Assembly (NCBI GenBank): GCA_023105745.1
Contig: JALGQZ010000001.1
Location: 47,305,662-47,369,661 of the forward strand
Length of the DNA stretch: 64,000 bases
Reading direction: 5' to 3'
Origin: Austropuccinia psidii
Taxonomy: Eukaryota > Basidiomycota > Pucciniomycetes > Pucciniales > Sphaerophragmiaceae
Of the stretch, positions 23,590 to 34,054 are shown in pieces. The notes under the pieces are model-generated. The model searched no databases and had not been told where the DNA came from. It was given only the letters and a program-made list of their open reading frames with translations. Numbering within the stretch: the stretch's first letter is position 1; every line of letters starts with the position of its first letter. The position numbers and the translations under genes were made by a program.

Positions 23590-24270
23590 TTATTTCCTTG
23601 GGAAATGAGGTTGTCTAATTTTTTGTTTAATTCCATCAAGGTTCTGGCCATTCTGAAAACATTGTCCATGGCATCCTTTTGGATTTTTGGAATCCTGTAG
23701 CTTGGGGAATATGGTTTTCTCCAATTCTTTTTCTTGTTCTTCTTCCCTTCTTGGGGAAGTGGGTTGGCTTGGGTCTTGCTGGTAGAAGCTACTGGGGCTT
23801 CTTCCTTGGTTGCCTCCTTCTTTTTGGCATGGTACTCCTTGATCTATTTGATTTGAGGTTTGAATGATAGTGAATTCCATCCATTGGAGTATCTCACTAT
23901 TTCCTCCTCTTTGAGGAACTTTTTCAGGATGTGCCAGGAGTTCATCACTCCTTGGTGTATTTGCGGCAACATTTCCTAGTCCTTGTCTGTGTACACTGTG
24001 TAGTACTGTTTGTACTGGCTCATGTAAATGTCTATCTGAGCCCTCTGAATGTGATTTGTACCTGTTTGAGTTACTCATACTTAGTTCTAACTCTGGTTCA
24101 GATATCATGGGCATTTCTGGGACTTGCCTTTGGGATAAGGAACTTCCTTGTGTGGATTCTGTTCCACTGGTGATATTGCCCTTCCTTTTCCCTTTCGAGG
24201 AATCAATTCTACCTCTGAGTCCAGATCCATCTGATTGGATGGAGTATTGGGAGCCTCTTCTGGTAGTCAT
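23590..24270 (-). pseudogene. gag: B2 gag N-terminal frame
   Basis: 226 aa open from ATG 24270. It is rich in Ser, Gln and Glu, starts MTTRRGSQYSIQSDGSG and is alignable with the C gag start at 31397 (shared GSxYSxQxDG, SEPEL, GSxRxxxxPVQ). SEPEL lies in the segment that is intronic for the overlapping spliced ORF, which argues that this frame is itself coding. The ATG is inside the predicted first downstream intron (24346-24257). Confidence 0.6.
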
Positions 24271-24496
24271 GATTTAAGAAATAAGAAATAAGAGGATTTC
24301 AGGACAATAATTCTTTTTATGGCAAGTTTATAAATGAGGTACTCACCTTCAGAGTCCTGAATAGTGGCTCCTGGAAAGTCTAATTTCTTAGCTTTCTTTT
24401 TCTTAATGAATATTGGTGTTGGAGAACTTGGGAAAGTTTCTTCCACCAATCTTCCAACAGTGGCTTGGTTGCTTTCTGTTGGACTGTCTTCAAACA
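23620..24496 (-). pseudogene. B2 overprinted accessory ORF, spliced, degraded
   Basis: Predicted exons are 24496-24347 (150 nt), 24256-24128 and 24061 downward. The mini-exon starts TG after TTTTTTAG. The leader donor (A|GTGACT at 24793/24792) would complete ATG. It encodes an acidic start and a basic KKKKAKK stretch that could be a nuclear localisation signal. Intron 2 (24127-24062, 66 nt) uses a GC donor (GCAAGT) and AACAG. The joined frame then reads GTNHIQRAQIDIYMSQYK, aligning with GLNHFQVAAIEIYQCQYR of C. A TAG in the GWN(S)xxxKPQIK region and later indels disable it. The 3' limit is approximate. Confidence 0.5.
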
Positions 24497-24982
24497 CTAA
24501 AAAAGACAAATAAATATAAGTCTTTTATATAAGAAGTGTTATTTTTTGGTAAGATATGGCAATTTTCCACGTAAAAATTGCTTTTATATCTTTGAAAAAA
24601 TTCAATGAATAAATAAATGAATAAAAATGAATAAAAATAACTTTTTTTATTGTTTTTTAATATTTTTTATTATTTTTTATGTTTTTATTTTTAAAGAATA
24701 AAATAAAGATGAATATGATTCTTTTATGAAATTAATTTATAATATAAAATTATTTTCAATTTATAAATATCTTTTTTAATCACTAGAGTCACTTAAAGAA
24801 AGTTCTTGTAAGTCTAGGGATGTGCAAAATCACGTGTAAGATAGTACAATTGCTTTCCAAATGCCTCAATAGCTTTCAAAATCAATAAATATAAAATTCT
24901 TATATAATTTTATGATTATAATTATAATTTATTATTGGTTAAACCCAATTAGAGTCTTTTTTGAAGGTCTTTTAAAGTAAAT

Positions 24983-25000
24983 ATCATGGTCAGGCCCCCA
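24983..25000 (-). other. Primer-binding site of B2
   Basis: The minus strand reads TGGGGGCCTGACCATGAT, two bases inside the 5' LTR end, two bases different from C and D. Confidence 0.75.
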
Positions 25001-25002
25001 AA

Positions 25003-26979
25003 TGTAAGGTTTGACTATGAAACAATAATTAAATATTACAAATATTTGACTTATTATACTATGAATGTCCTTATGAATAACAAATAATAAGATAAAATTA
25101 ACTATAATAATTGTGAATTAATATAATTAAGGCATTAAAAATGATTATATTATTAAATAAATATAATAATATAGCCTATATTATACAAAGATAATATAAT
25201 AAACAAATATATTAATATATTTATAAGCACTTTATTATTGGTACCAACAAATAATAAAGGCGTAAAAAACTGTTTCTTATAAATAAAAAACAATTAATAA
25301 CAAGAATATCACTAATATTAAAGTTATTTATTAATATAAATACTATTTATATTAATATAAGAATTATTAAATAAAATAATAGAGAGAAAGTATTATAAAA
25401 GAGAAAATAACCTACTTTTAACACTTAATATAATAATTTTGAAATATTTTACGCCAAAATAATTTAAATAAAATTTTATACAAACTGTATTTACAAAGTA
25501 AAATAGAGAAATTACAAATATTCTTTAATTTTTACGTGGAAATTGAATTAAAGGGATTTTGAACCAAAACAATTAAATAATTGATATACTCACGTCAATA
25601 TTGATGATTATAATAAAGATGATCTTTGGTCTTTAAGAATATAAAAGTTTTATATATAAAGAATAAAGAATTTATGATTTGATTTAATTATTTTAGTGTT
25701 TTTGATGTGTATGAGGGGAAAATAGAGTAAAAAGAGCTCTATTTATAGTAAATACCTCCCTTCAAGAGTCCAGCCAGCTTCTAGTAGATGTGTAATGATT
25801 CTTTCTACTATAAATGATCAATATTTTAAGGTTTAGTGATGATTACATCATGATCAAACCATCTTATCTCATTATTACGCCATTATTTAGAGTTATCACT
25901 ATAACTCTAAGTTTGATGACATCATAGGCTTGGCAGAAGCCTACACTTCGTGGATTTTATGAGTATTAATAGTAATATAATAGTATTCATCAGTTTTATC
26001 ACTTATATGACTGTTAAACTTAAAATAAGATTACAGTGAGTGATCATAAATGATCAAATTTAAGCTTGAGCTTTGATCATTGATACCTTTTAAGTTATAC
26101 ACGCTGAAGCTATTCTGAGAGTGGATTCTGATAGCTTGCAATGTCATTATTAAACTTCCAAGAGCATTTTATTACATCATCAAAACTCTATTTTTGATGA
26201 TTTTTCTTGTTACTCATCTTTGCTGTAAAAATTTAATATTTTGAGCTTCAAACCATGATTTCAAGGGGTTATACCTTGAATATTATAATATAAATTACGC
26301 CATTCTTCACATATGAACTAGGAGAATCTTACTGCCTACTTTTTTTTAAGTTTGGACCACTTTCACAACAAAGTGGTCAACAGCTCTATTGATTTTATTC
26401 AATAATCCTTTTTACAAGTTTTAACTTTGTTTATAACCTGTAAAGTAAAGCTCATAGCTGTATTCCTACAATAATTAAGTGGTAACTCTATTTTTGGTTT
26501 ATCTCTCTATCTTGTATATTTCAAGAGATATTAGCTAAAAACCATGAATATATGCATTGACCAAAAAGGTGCATATATTCAGCTTAATTCCTTAATTATT
26601 TACTTTGGAGATTAGCTTTATAGTCCTTTTATGTGTATATGCTTATTGATAATTCAATGAAACAATTTATTTCACATGTTGCTTCTTTGGTTTCTGATAT
26701 AAATGAGGTTTTGTACCTTTTTGAAGATATTATTACCTTTACTTCAGCAATTATTGGCTTTTCAGATATGCCAGAAAAATGACATATGTGTATTTTACCA
26801 TGAGGAATCTAATGGTGTAATTTATTTCACATCTTTATTCATTATATTGTGAGTTAATTCAGATTTTGTACTTATTTATGGTATTTTACTAATTTTTGAG
26901 ATAATTATCATAAGTATAATTATTACACAAATTTTGCTGTGACCTTTTTGGATATGTGGTCATATCTCAAAGGCTCACA
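25003..26979 (-). repeat. 5' LTR of B2 (1977 bp)
   Basis: The minus strand starts TGTGAGCCTTTGAG at 26979 and ends AAACCTTACA at 25003. TATAAATAG at 25739-25747 (minus) is followed by a run and CCCCTCA. It is nearly identical to the B1 5' LTR over long blocks and less like the B2 3' LTR, an unexpected relation for an LTR pair. Confidence 0.88.
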
Positions 26980-28735
26980 TCTTCCATACAGAATTTAAAT
27001 CCTGCATGATCTCAATTTAAAAGGTTTTAAGGTCATAGTATGGCTTTAAATAAATAAAAGGGCAAAATCCGTGCAAAAAGGTGGGACAAAGGAAAAAGAC
27101 CAAACAGAGCTGGGGTACCCAGCTTTTTAAATCTGCAATGATTCAATTAAGGTTTTCCACCTGTATTGGAGTATTTTCAACCTTATTGAGACTTTAAGAT
27201 TAGACTTTGATCTAACCTTCAAGTTTAAACTGGTTTTAACCCAATTTGGACAGGAATTTCAAGCTGCCAAAGGGTAAATCCCAATATGCAGGCTTGAAAT
27301 TAAAGTTTTGAGACCTGTAAAAGCCTAAATAAGCTCAAACAGCTTAAATAAAGTTAGAAGCATTAAAACCTTATCCAAAGTTAAGGTTTAGTGTGTATTG
27401 CTATTTTATGTGGAAAAATAGCAATAACTTCAAAAATTCATTAAAAATCCAATTCGGAATGGATTTGCTTGAAAGTTTCACACAACTTACAATTTCATAT
27501 TATCTATATATAAATCAAATTTTAAGTTTATTTTATAAACAGATTTCCTTGGTAATTAGCCTGTAAATGTACTCTTTTAATTATACTTAAAGAAAGCTAA
27601 GATTTCTTTAAAAATTAATTAAAAATTGAGTTTAAGAGATTTCTGTTTGAAACTCTATTTTTAAGTTTTTCATGTGATGAAATTTAATATAGCTAAACTT
27701 CTTTTATATTAAAACTTAAAATAATTAACTTAAATGAGGATTAAAGTTACTTGGAGTTAAGAATAACACTGGTAACTTTAAATTGGAGTTAAAAATAAGT
27801 TATCTTAAGTTAAGAGCCTTATTTTTAAGCGTGTTTTTTTAGTTTTGACCTGAGAATGCCCTCTATATCAATTATCAATAATGAGAGCTGCTCTGTAGAC
27901 ATAAAAAGAGTCTTTTCATCACTGTTTTTGTCCATTATCAATTATCAATCCAATCATATTAGACATTTAAACAGGTAAAGTTTTATTATATATATCCTTA
28001 TTATTGAAGTATTTCTTGAATATTTTATTCTTTATAAATCTTAAATTAAAGAATTGAGATCATAGAAATTAAATTATTGTTGTAATCACCTATAATATAT
28101 TTCATTTTATAAAATTATTGTCCTTAAAATATCTTTTAAAATCCACAAATTCCTCTCAAAAACTCTTTAATCATAATTCTCATTTTGAAAAGTTGTTTTA
28201 TTGTTTAAAATATTAATTTTTGGCGTGTTTTTACCTTATAGTCATTATTTAATATAATAAATGTTGTATTTGACTTGTTGTATTAAGTTTATATTATAAG
28301 TAAGTTTTCTCTAAAATTCTATATCTTTTTTATCTATTATTAGTTTTTTATATGGGATTTTTCTATAAGAATTATTTCTGCACAGTTTTTGTTTTAATTA
28401 TTTTATAAATAATATTTATATATTATTTATAAGTGGTTAAATATTTATATTTTCCACATGTAATTGTCTCATTAAGAGCTTTACACTTTTATTGTTATAA
28501 TTGTCAGTGACTATAACAATAATAGAATAATTATAATTTGTTATAATTATTACATTTTTTTATTATTATTTTATATAATAATAATTAAATTAATTTTTTT
28601 ATATAATTATTTTAAATAGTTATATTTCAGTTTGTGGTTATGATATTTATTTATATTATATTTTTCTACTGAGTACATTCATAGTACTCTTGATATTGTT
28701 ACTATTAACAAGAGTTTCAAATACAAACCTTACAA
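26980..28735 (+). repeat. Repeat S, copy 2, with an old LTR-like terminus
   Basis: 26980-27546 repeats 15854-16417. Unlike copy 1 it continues through TTTATAAACAGATTTCC without an LTR. 27550-27950 matches the inverted copy at 49660-50100. The right end reads CAAATACAAACCTTACA at 28735, like the 3' terminus of the B/D LTRs, but no primer-binding site follows. It is therefore probably the end of an older plus-strand LTR. No gene. Confidence 0.6.
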
Positions 28736-28800
28736 TTGGAGATTTTTATTTGAGTTAATCTTATTATCTGTTTCTTTTTTATATACTATCCCAGTAATTC

Positions 28801-30723
28801 TGTGAGCCTTGAGGTATATTTTACATACCCAAATAGGCCACAATTATCTTAAAAATAGATTTTGAATTATGCATAACTCATAAGTCATGCATATATCCAA
28901 AATTCATCATTTTCAATTTCAGAAAAGATGAATAACTTTTTATTGAGTAAGTAAATCCATGGATTTAAGACCAGATTTGGATTCTACACAAAAATTCACC
29001 TAGGGTAGCCCCATAGAGTGAATAAGCTCAATTTAAGTATTTGAGGTGGTAAAATGGAAAATACTTCAATACCACATCATTAATACCACATAAAAGAACC
29101 GTGAAATTTTTTGTTTTTCTTGATTTTAAGCCAAAATAATGGGAAAGTGAGAAATCCCATGTTACATATACACTAAGAATAGTGTTATGCATGTTTTGAG
29201 CACTTAATATCATGGTATTCTTACATAGACTTTTGGTACACCCATAGTGGATATCTCACTTGAAGCTTAAATTTCTATTTTTACGTGAAAAATAAGCAAG
29301 GGGGACAAAAGACATCAAAGAGAGCCAGGGTACCCAACTTCTGAGGCCTCAGAGGCGTGGATAGCTCCAGAGCATGGATCCATGGCTCATCTTGGCCCAA
29401 TTGGTAAACTAAAACTCTTTGGGAACTTGTTTACCAAGTTACACCTCCTGTAATCACAAGAAAATAGCAAATAACCTGCTATTTTGACGTGCCAAGGAGG
29501 TAATGAGCTACTTAGACTCCTGTAACCACGTCAATTTTTGATGACTTTCCATGACTAGACCCTAAAAGAGTAATTAAAACCCTTTTGGGACCCATATTCA
29601 TTGATTTACCTCATAGCAACCAGCAAAATACTGCTATTTGCAATTCTACATAGAAATGAGGTAAAACTTCAAAAATTCATTAAAAATACAATTCTTGATG
29701 AATCTTTCTGAAACTTTCAGGACTAATAGAGAACTGTATTATCTATGGTACAACCAAAAAGAATTATGGTTTTACTAGTAAAATTAAAAGCTTTACCTAC
29801 AGTCCATTTTTGACCATTCTATGTGAAACACTGAATCTTCAAAAATTCACAGTAATTACAACCTGTGATGAAATTTGCAATAACATTGATAACTTTGAGA
29901 AATCAATGATTATTTTAGAATAAAAGAATATTTACAGATGTTACTCCTTTTATTCTTAACCATATTGGGGTTGGTAGTCACATAAAAACATCAATTAAGT
30001 AATTATGATAATCTTACGTGACAATTGATGACGCAATCAATAATCCAGAAGGTTTTATTGTTTTCTCACTCACTTTTTTTTCAGTTTGCTCCATGGCACA
30101 CCTCTGTGAGCTGTTGTTGACTTAAAAGAGGCCTCCTCTTGCTGTTTTTTTTCAGAAATCATCTTATTAATCATTTATATCAGTAATACCAACAAGTAAG
30201 TATTAGTTAAAACTTTTCTTAAGTGTTTTATTCTTTCAGAATCAATCAGAAAGACGTGAAATCATAGAAATCAACTATATATTGTTGTAATACATTTATA
30301 AATTCATTTTTGATCCTCTAAATCCACAATTCTACCCCAAATCTCTCTATCTTATCTTTCAAAAAGCTCTTTGGAATATTAGTGAGTGATTTATCTTTAA
30401 TTCTTAAAGTTTTTCTCTAAAAATTTAGTTTTCTTCAAGAATTATCATTATAATTATTCTTTCAAAAGATAATTATATATTAAAATAATTTTATTATTTT
30501 AATAAAGAAGTTTTTATTATTAAATTCTTCTTGTAATTGATTCTTGTAGACAATTACTTGCTCACTGTTAAAATCACTAGTAGTGCTTAACACATGAAAG
30601 AAATAATTTTTTAATTATTTAATTGTGGTTATAATAATATTTTATTATTATATTTCATAAGAACAGACATAGTACTGTTGATTAATAGTAATATTATCAT
30701 CAGTTTCATAGTCACATCTTACA
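28801..30723 (+). repeat. 5' LTR of element C
   Basis: Starts TGTGAGCCTTGAGG, ends TAGTCACATCTTACA, followed by TT and the primer-binding site. It is preceded by AATTC. Small open frames inside it (for example 29028-29213) repeat in the other LTR and are not genes. Confidence 0.93.
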
Positions 30724-30725
30724 TT

Positions 30726-30743
30726 TGGGGGCCTGGCCGTGAT
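30726..30743 (+). other. Primer-binding site of element C
   Basis: TGGGGGCCTGGCCGTGAT. The reverse complement gives a tRNA-like end: AT-C (end of T-loop), CACGG (T-stem), CCAGGCC (acceptor), C discriminator, CCA. This is the tRNA-Pro type known from other eukaryotic retroelements. Confidence 0.8.
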
Positions 30744-31203
30744 TTTATCCATAGACTTGGCTTTAATCATATTCTAGACTTCATTTTAAACTACCATACC
30801 TACCAATATCTCATATTTGGAGGTTTTGGCGTGTTTTCGAACCTTGTACCCTTAATTAATATATTTTTAAGTTCTAAAATATATTAATTTAATAATTTTT
30901 TTTCTTTCATTTTAGAGTTAAAAATAATTATTATTTTTGAAATTGTTTTGGAAATCTTTTTCATTGAGGAATTTGGTTTAATTTTATACTGTTTTTACAC
31001 GTGGCTTTTTCACATCCAAAAACTTAAAAAATTATTCTTTGAGTTACTCTGAATTAATTTTCATTCAAAATCTTAAATTTTGATTTTTTTTTTAAAAAAA
31101 GAATAATTTTTTTAATATTAAAAAATACAAAACTTATAAAAAATATTTAAAAATATTTTAAAAAAAGTATAAAAAATAATTTTTCTCTTTTATAATTTTT
31201 TAG

Positions 31204-32174
31204 TGTCCTTAATCAAATACTGTGCAGCTGGCAACAGACTCAGTAAAAGATATATTACTAGCCCAGAATCTGAGGAAAGTATTGAGGTGCAAATTGCTAA
31301 AAGAGGCACCTTATTTAATTCTGAAAAGAATAAATTACCACCAAAAGGTGTGTTTTTATCTTTATTTTTACTCTTTATCCTTAAATTGATGTAAAAATGG
31401 TGCATACCAGAAATGGAAGCAACTATTCAGTCCAACCAGATGGATGTGGACAAGGAAGAGGCAAGACCAAATCCAGAAGTGCCAAGTCTTCCACAAGAAA
31501 GACACATTTGGAGGATGCCAGAGTTGCCCCCCATTCCCCAAGGTCTGTACCAACAGATTTTGACGTGAATTCAGAGCCTGAACTGATTTATGGTAATATT
31601 TCCAGGGCTGAACCACTTTCAGGTGGCAGCAATAGAAATATATCAATGCCAGTACAGAAACTGGTTCAGAGCAGCCAAGGAAGAGGAGTGGGAAATCTGC
31701 CCAAGCCTTTGGCAGGGGGCCATGAACTCCTACTTACACATCAAGAGCTTTCTGGGTCAGGAGAAGACCATAGAACTCTTAGGAGGTTGGAGCCCCCTGT
31801 CTTGCAAAGACAAGGTCAAAAAGATAAAGAGTTGGTTGAAGAACCAAAGTCTTTTATCCATAGACCAGAAGAAAGAGTTGGAAATGACTCCAGCTTTGGA
31901 GACAGAGGCACCAGTGGCATCTACCAGCTCCAAACCAGCTCCAGAAGTGTCCAAAGACAAGCCCAAGGGACCTCAGAGGAAGCAGAAAGGTCCCAAGAAC
32001 CATAAAGGCAAAGGAAAAGGCAAAGCCAATCGGCACAGACCTTACCCACAAGGGTACAGGATCCCCAAATTGGAGCCTTCAGCCGTGGACAGTGTCTTCA
32101 ATATGGCCAGGACTCTTATGGAATTCACAGCCAAGGAGCAGGAAAGGATGAACAGAAACTTTCCACGCAAATAA
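31204..32174 (+). CDS. Element C overprinted accessory ORF, spliced, intact
   Basis: Predicted exons are 31204-31347, 31411-31542 and 31606-32174, with introns of 63 nt each (GTGTGT...ACCAG; GTCTGT...TTTCCAG, branch CTGAT). The first exon starts TG after TTTTTAG. The leader donor TTTGA|GTTACT (after 31042) would give the A of ATG. All junctions are phase 1; total 846 nt, 281 aa, no internal stop. The first intron removes the gag ATG (31397). The last exon encodes IYQCQYRNWFRAAKEEEW, a GGWSPL motif, a Lys-rich segment and a PRK end. It overlaps gag in the +1 frame. Function unknown. The alternative is unspliced noise, which would not explain the phases and cross-element alignment. Confidence 0.6.
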
Positions 32175-32223
32175 TTGGTGTACAGACTAGTATTAATGAG
32201 AAATTGGTAAACTTGATGGAAAG
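31397..32223 (+). pseudogene. gag: Element C gag N-terminal frame
   Basis: From ATG 31397 the frame is open to a TAA at 32003-32005, then open again to 32223. It starts MVHTRNGSNYSVQPDG and shares GSxYSxQxDG, SEPEL and GSNRNISMPVQ-type blocks with B2 and D. It is low in hydrophobic residues. It is in register with the main gag frame (32399-34048), although a 1-nt-type shift near 32215 and a reverse shift near 32430 lie between. The overlap with the accessory frame is 31411-32174. Confidence 0.6.
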
Positions 32224-34048
32224 TTAACTAAAATTGCATCAGATATAGTTGAATTAAAGAAAAATGACAAAAAATACTTTGAATTGCACCAAGTGACAAA
32301 TGCCAAACTTGACTCAATTACCAATTCTTGCAAAAGAATTGAAAATATGTGCCAAATTCAGCATGATGAAATGGAAGATCTTTCCATTTTTAAGGTGAAT
32401 GATCAACTTACAAATTTTGCAAGACCAAGTCTTAAAAATAGTTGAGAATACCAATCAATTTGCCATACACTTAGCAAAAAGTGACAGTGAAAGGCAGAAG
32501 TTGAAGAATGAAATAATTGCAAGTGTGGAACAAATTCATAAGAATCATGAACCACATATGCCAAGACATTCTACACCTTTAACTGAAGGGAAACCTTCTG
32601 TTAAAGAAAGTCTCACCCCATTCTTAGGAGAAAATGCCTACTCTACAAGGGATACTCCCAAAATAGAAGAATGGCCAACATTCTTTGGTGAAGGAGAATA
32701 CAACCATATTGAATTCATCAGGACTATTGATATGTTTCAGGAATACTTCAATATACCTGATGAAATCATAGTGGGAAAATTACACTGTTTATTTACCAGG
32801 ACTGCAAATAAATGGTATTACAAAATGAGGATTGATCATGGTAAACATGACTGGTCTTGGTGGAAATCTGAAGTGATTACCAAATGGGCCAATAATTCTT
32901 GGAGGTTTAAAATGGAAAATGCTTTTGAAAGTGCCATTTTTAACTCAGAAAAAGACAAACCACTTACTTGGTTCTTCAAACAAAAAGACAGATTATCTGC
33001 TTTACACCCACATATTTCTGACACTATGATTAATATGAAAATATTAAGAAAGTGTGGAGGAGAACTGGAACATGCTATCAAAAGCAGATGTGTGGAACCT
33101 TGTTCAACAGAGGACTACATTAATGCTATGGAAGATATCATTACCAGAACAAGAATTGGTAAGACTTGGATTAAAAACCCAATAGAATCCAAAATAGTCT
33201 CAAAAATTCCTAGAGAGGAAAGAAGACCAGAAAGACCTGTCTTGAAGTGTCATAAATGTGGAAGTGCTTCACATTTAGTCAACACTTGCCCTAAGAAGAC
33301 AAAGATCAATGAAGTTCAAGTCATTGAAGAAATTCAGTGTACTGAAGAGAAAGAGGAGTCTGATCAAGATTCTGCAGTCTCTGAAGATACACCAGTGGAG
33401 GACTATTCCATTGGGAACATTTCAGCTTTCTTTGAGGTCACAGAATTCCATACCCACTTGCCACAGTACAGTGAGGATTCCTGCAACCTGATCAATATCC
33501 AAGATGCCAGAATGTGTAAAACAAAACCTGCTAGAGTAAAGGGTTATACTGCTGGGGCATCCTGTATCACATCAGTTCTGATGAGTGATATTGAAGCCAA
33601 AGTAAATTTGGATACAGGGGCATTTTGCACTTGTGTGGGCAAAGATTATCTCCAAATTATACTTCCTGAATGGAAAAACCATCTATTACCAATAGAAGGT
33701 GTACAATTCAGTAGTGCCAGTAACAATATGTACCCCCTGGGCATATTGGACACTAATATTGTATTCCCACATCCAGCAGGAAGTGTAAGAATGAAAACTG
33801 AGATTGTAGTAATGGATAATTGCACATCTCAGCACATCATTCTTGGAAATGATTACTTAAATATTTATGGTATTTATATAAATAACCATAAGGACAGATA
33901 TTTCACAATTGGAGATAACAAGAGACAAAAATTTGCTTTCTCCAATATGCCAAAACAGATATCTGTAGTATCTTCTGTCAAGGATACTTACAAAGATGAA
34001 TTTGTGACTAATCAACTTGTTGAAGCCCAAATTAATCAATCATTGTAA
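32218..34048 (+). CDS. gag: Element C gag capsid, zinc knuckle and protease
   Basis: 32218-32445 encodes the coiled-coil region in a shifted frame (LTKIASDIVELKKNDKKYF). The main frame 32399-34048 (549 aa) carries the capsid (EEWPTFFGEGEYNHIEFI, KHDWSWWKSEVITKW, ELEHAIKSRCVEPCSTEDYI), a CX2CX4HX4C knuckle at C284, C287, H292, C297, an acidic linker and the protease with D405-T-G (NLDTGAFCT) and the hydrophobic HIILGNDYL block. It ends at a TAA (34046-34048), with RT continuing in the same frame seven bases on. Gag would form the virus-like particle, and the protease would process it. The TAA is either a true nonsense mutation or a readthrough site. Confidence 0.9.
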
Positions 34049-34054
34049 CCAAAG

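Larger units (their letters stand above)
16418..26979 (-). mobile_element. Ty3/Gypsy element B2, both LTRs present
   Basis: A minus-strand element of 10.6 kb. From right to left: 5' LTR (25003-26979), primer-binding site, mini-exon, gag/accessory overlap, gag, zinc knuckle, protease, RT, RNase H, integrase with chromodomain-like tail, polypurine tract and 3' LTR (16418-18403). The bases flanking the two LTRs do not form a target duplication: TAAAC on the left, TCTTC on the right. The right flank repeats the sequence found beside the B1 LTR. Several stops and indels make it non-autonomous. Confidence 0.9.

Noticed and set aside
29028..29213. 61-codon minus-strand frame, repeated at 37472-37657
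   Set aside because: It lies inside both LTRs of element C and is repeated only because the LTR is. No coding signal.
31590..32174. A separate intronless gene starting at the ATG at 31590
   Set aside because: That ATG and the following codons lie partly in the predicted intron (31543-31605). The spliced model extends the frame upstream with matching phases and aligns with B2/D.
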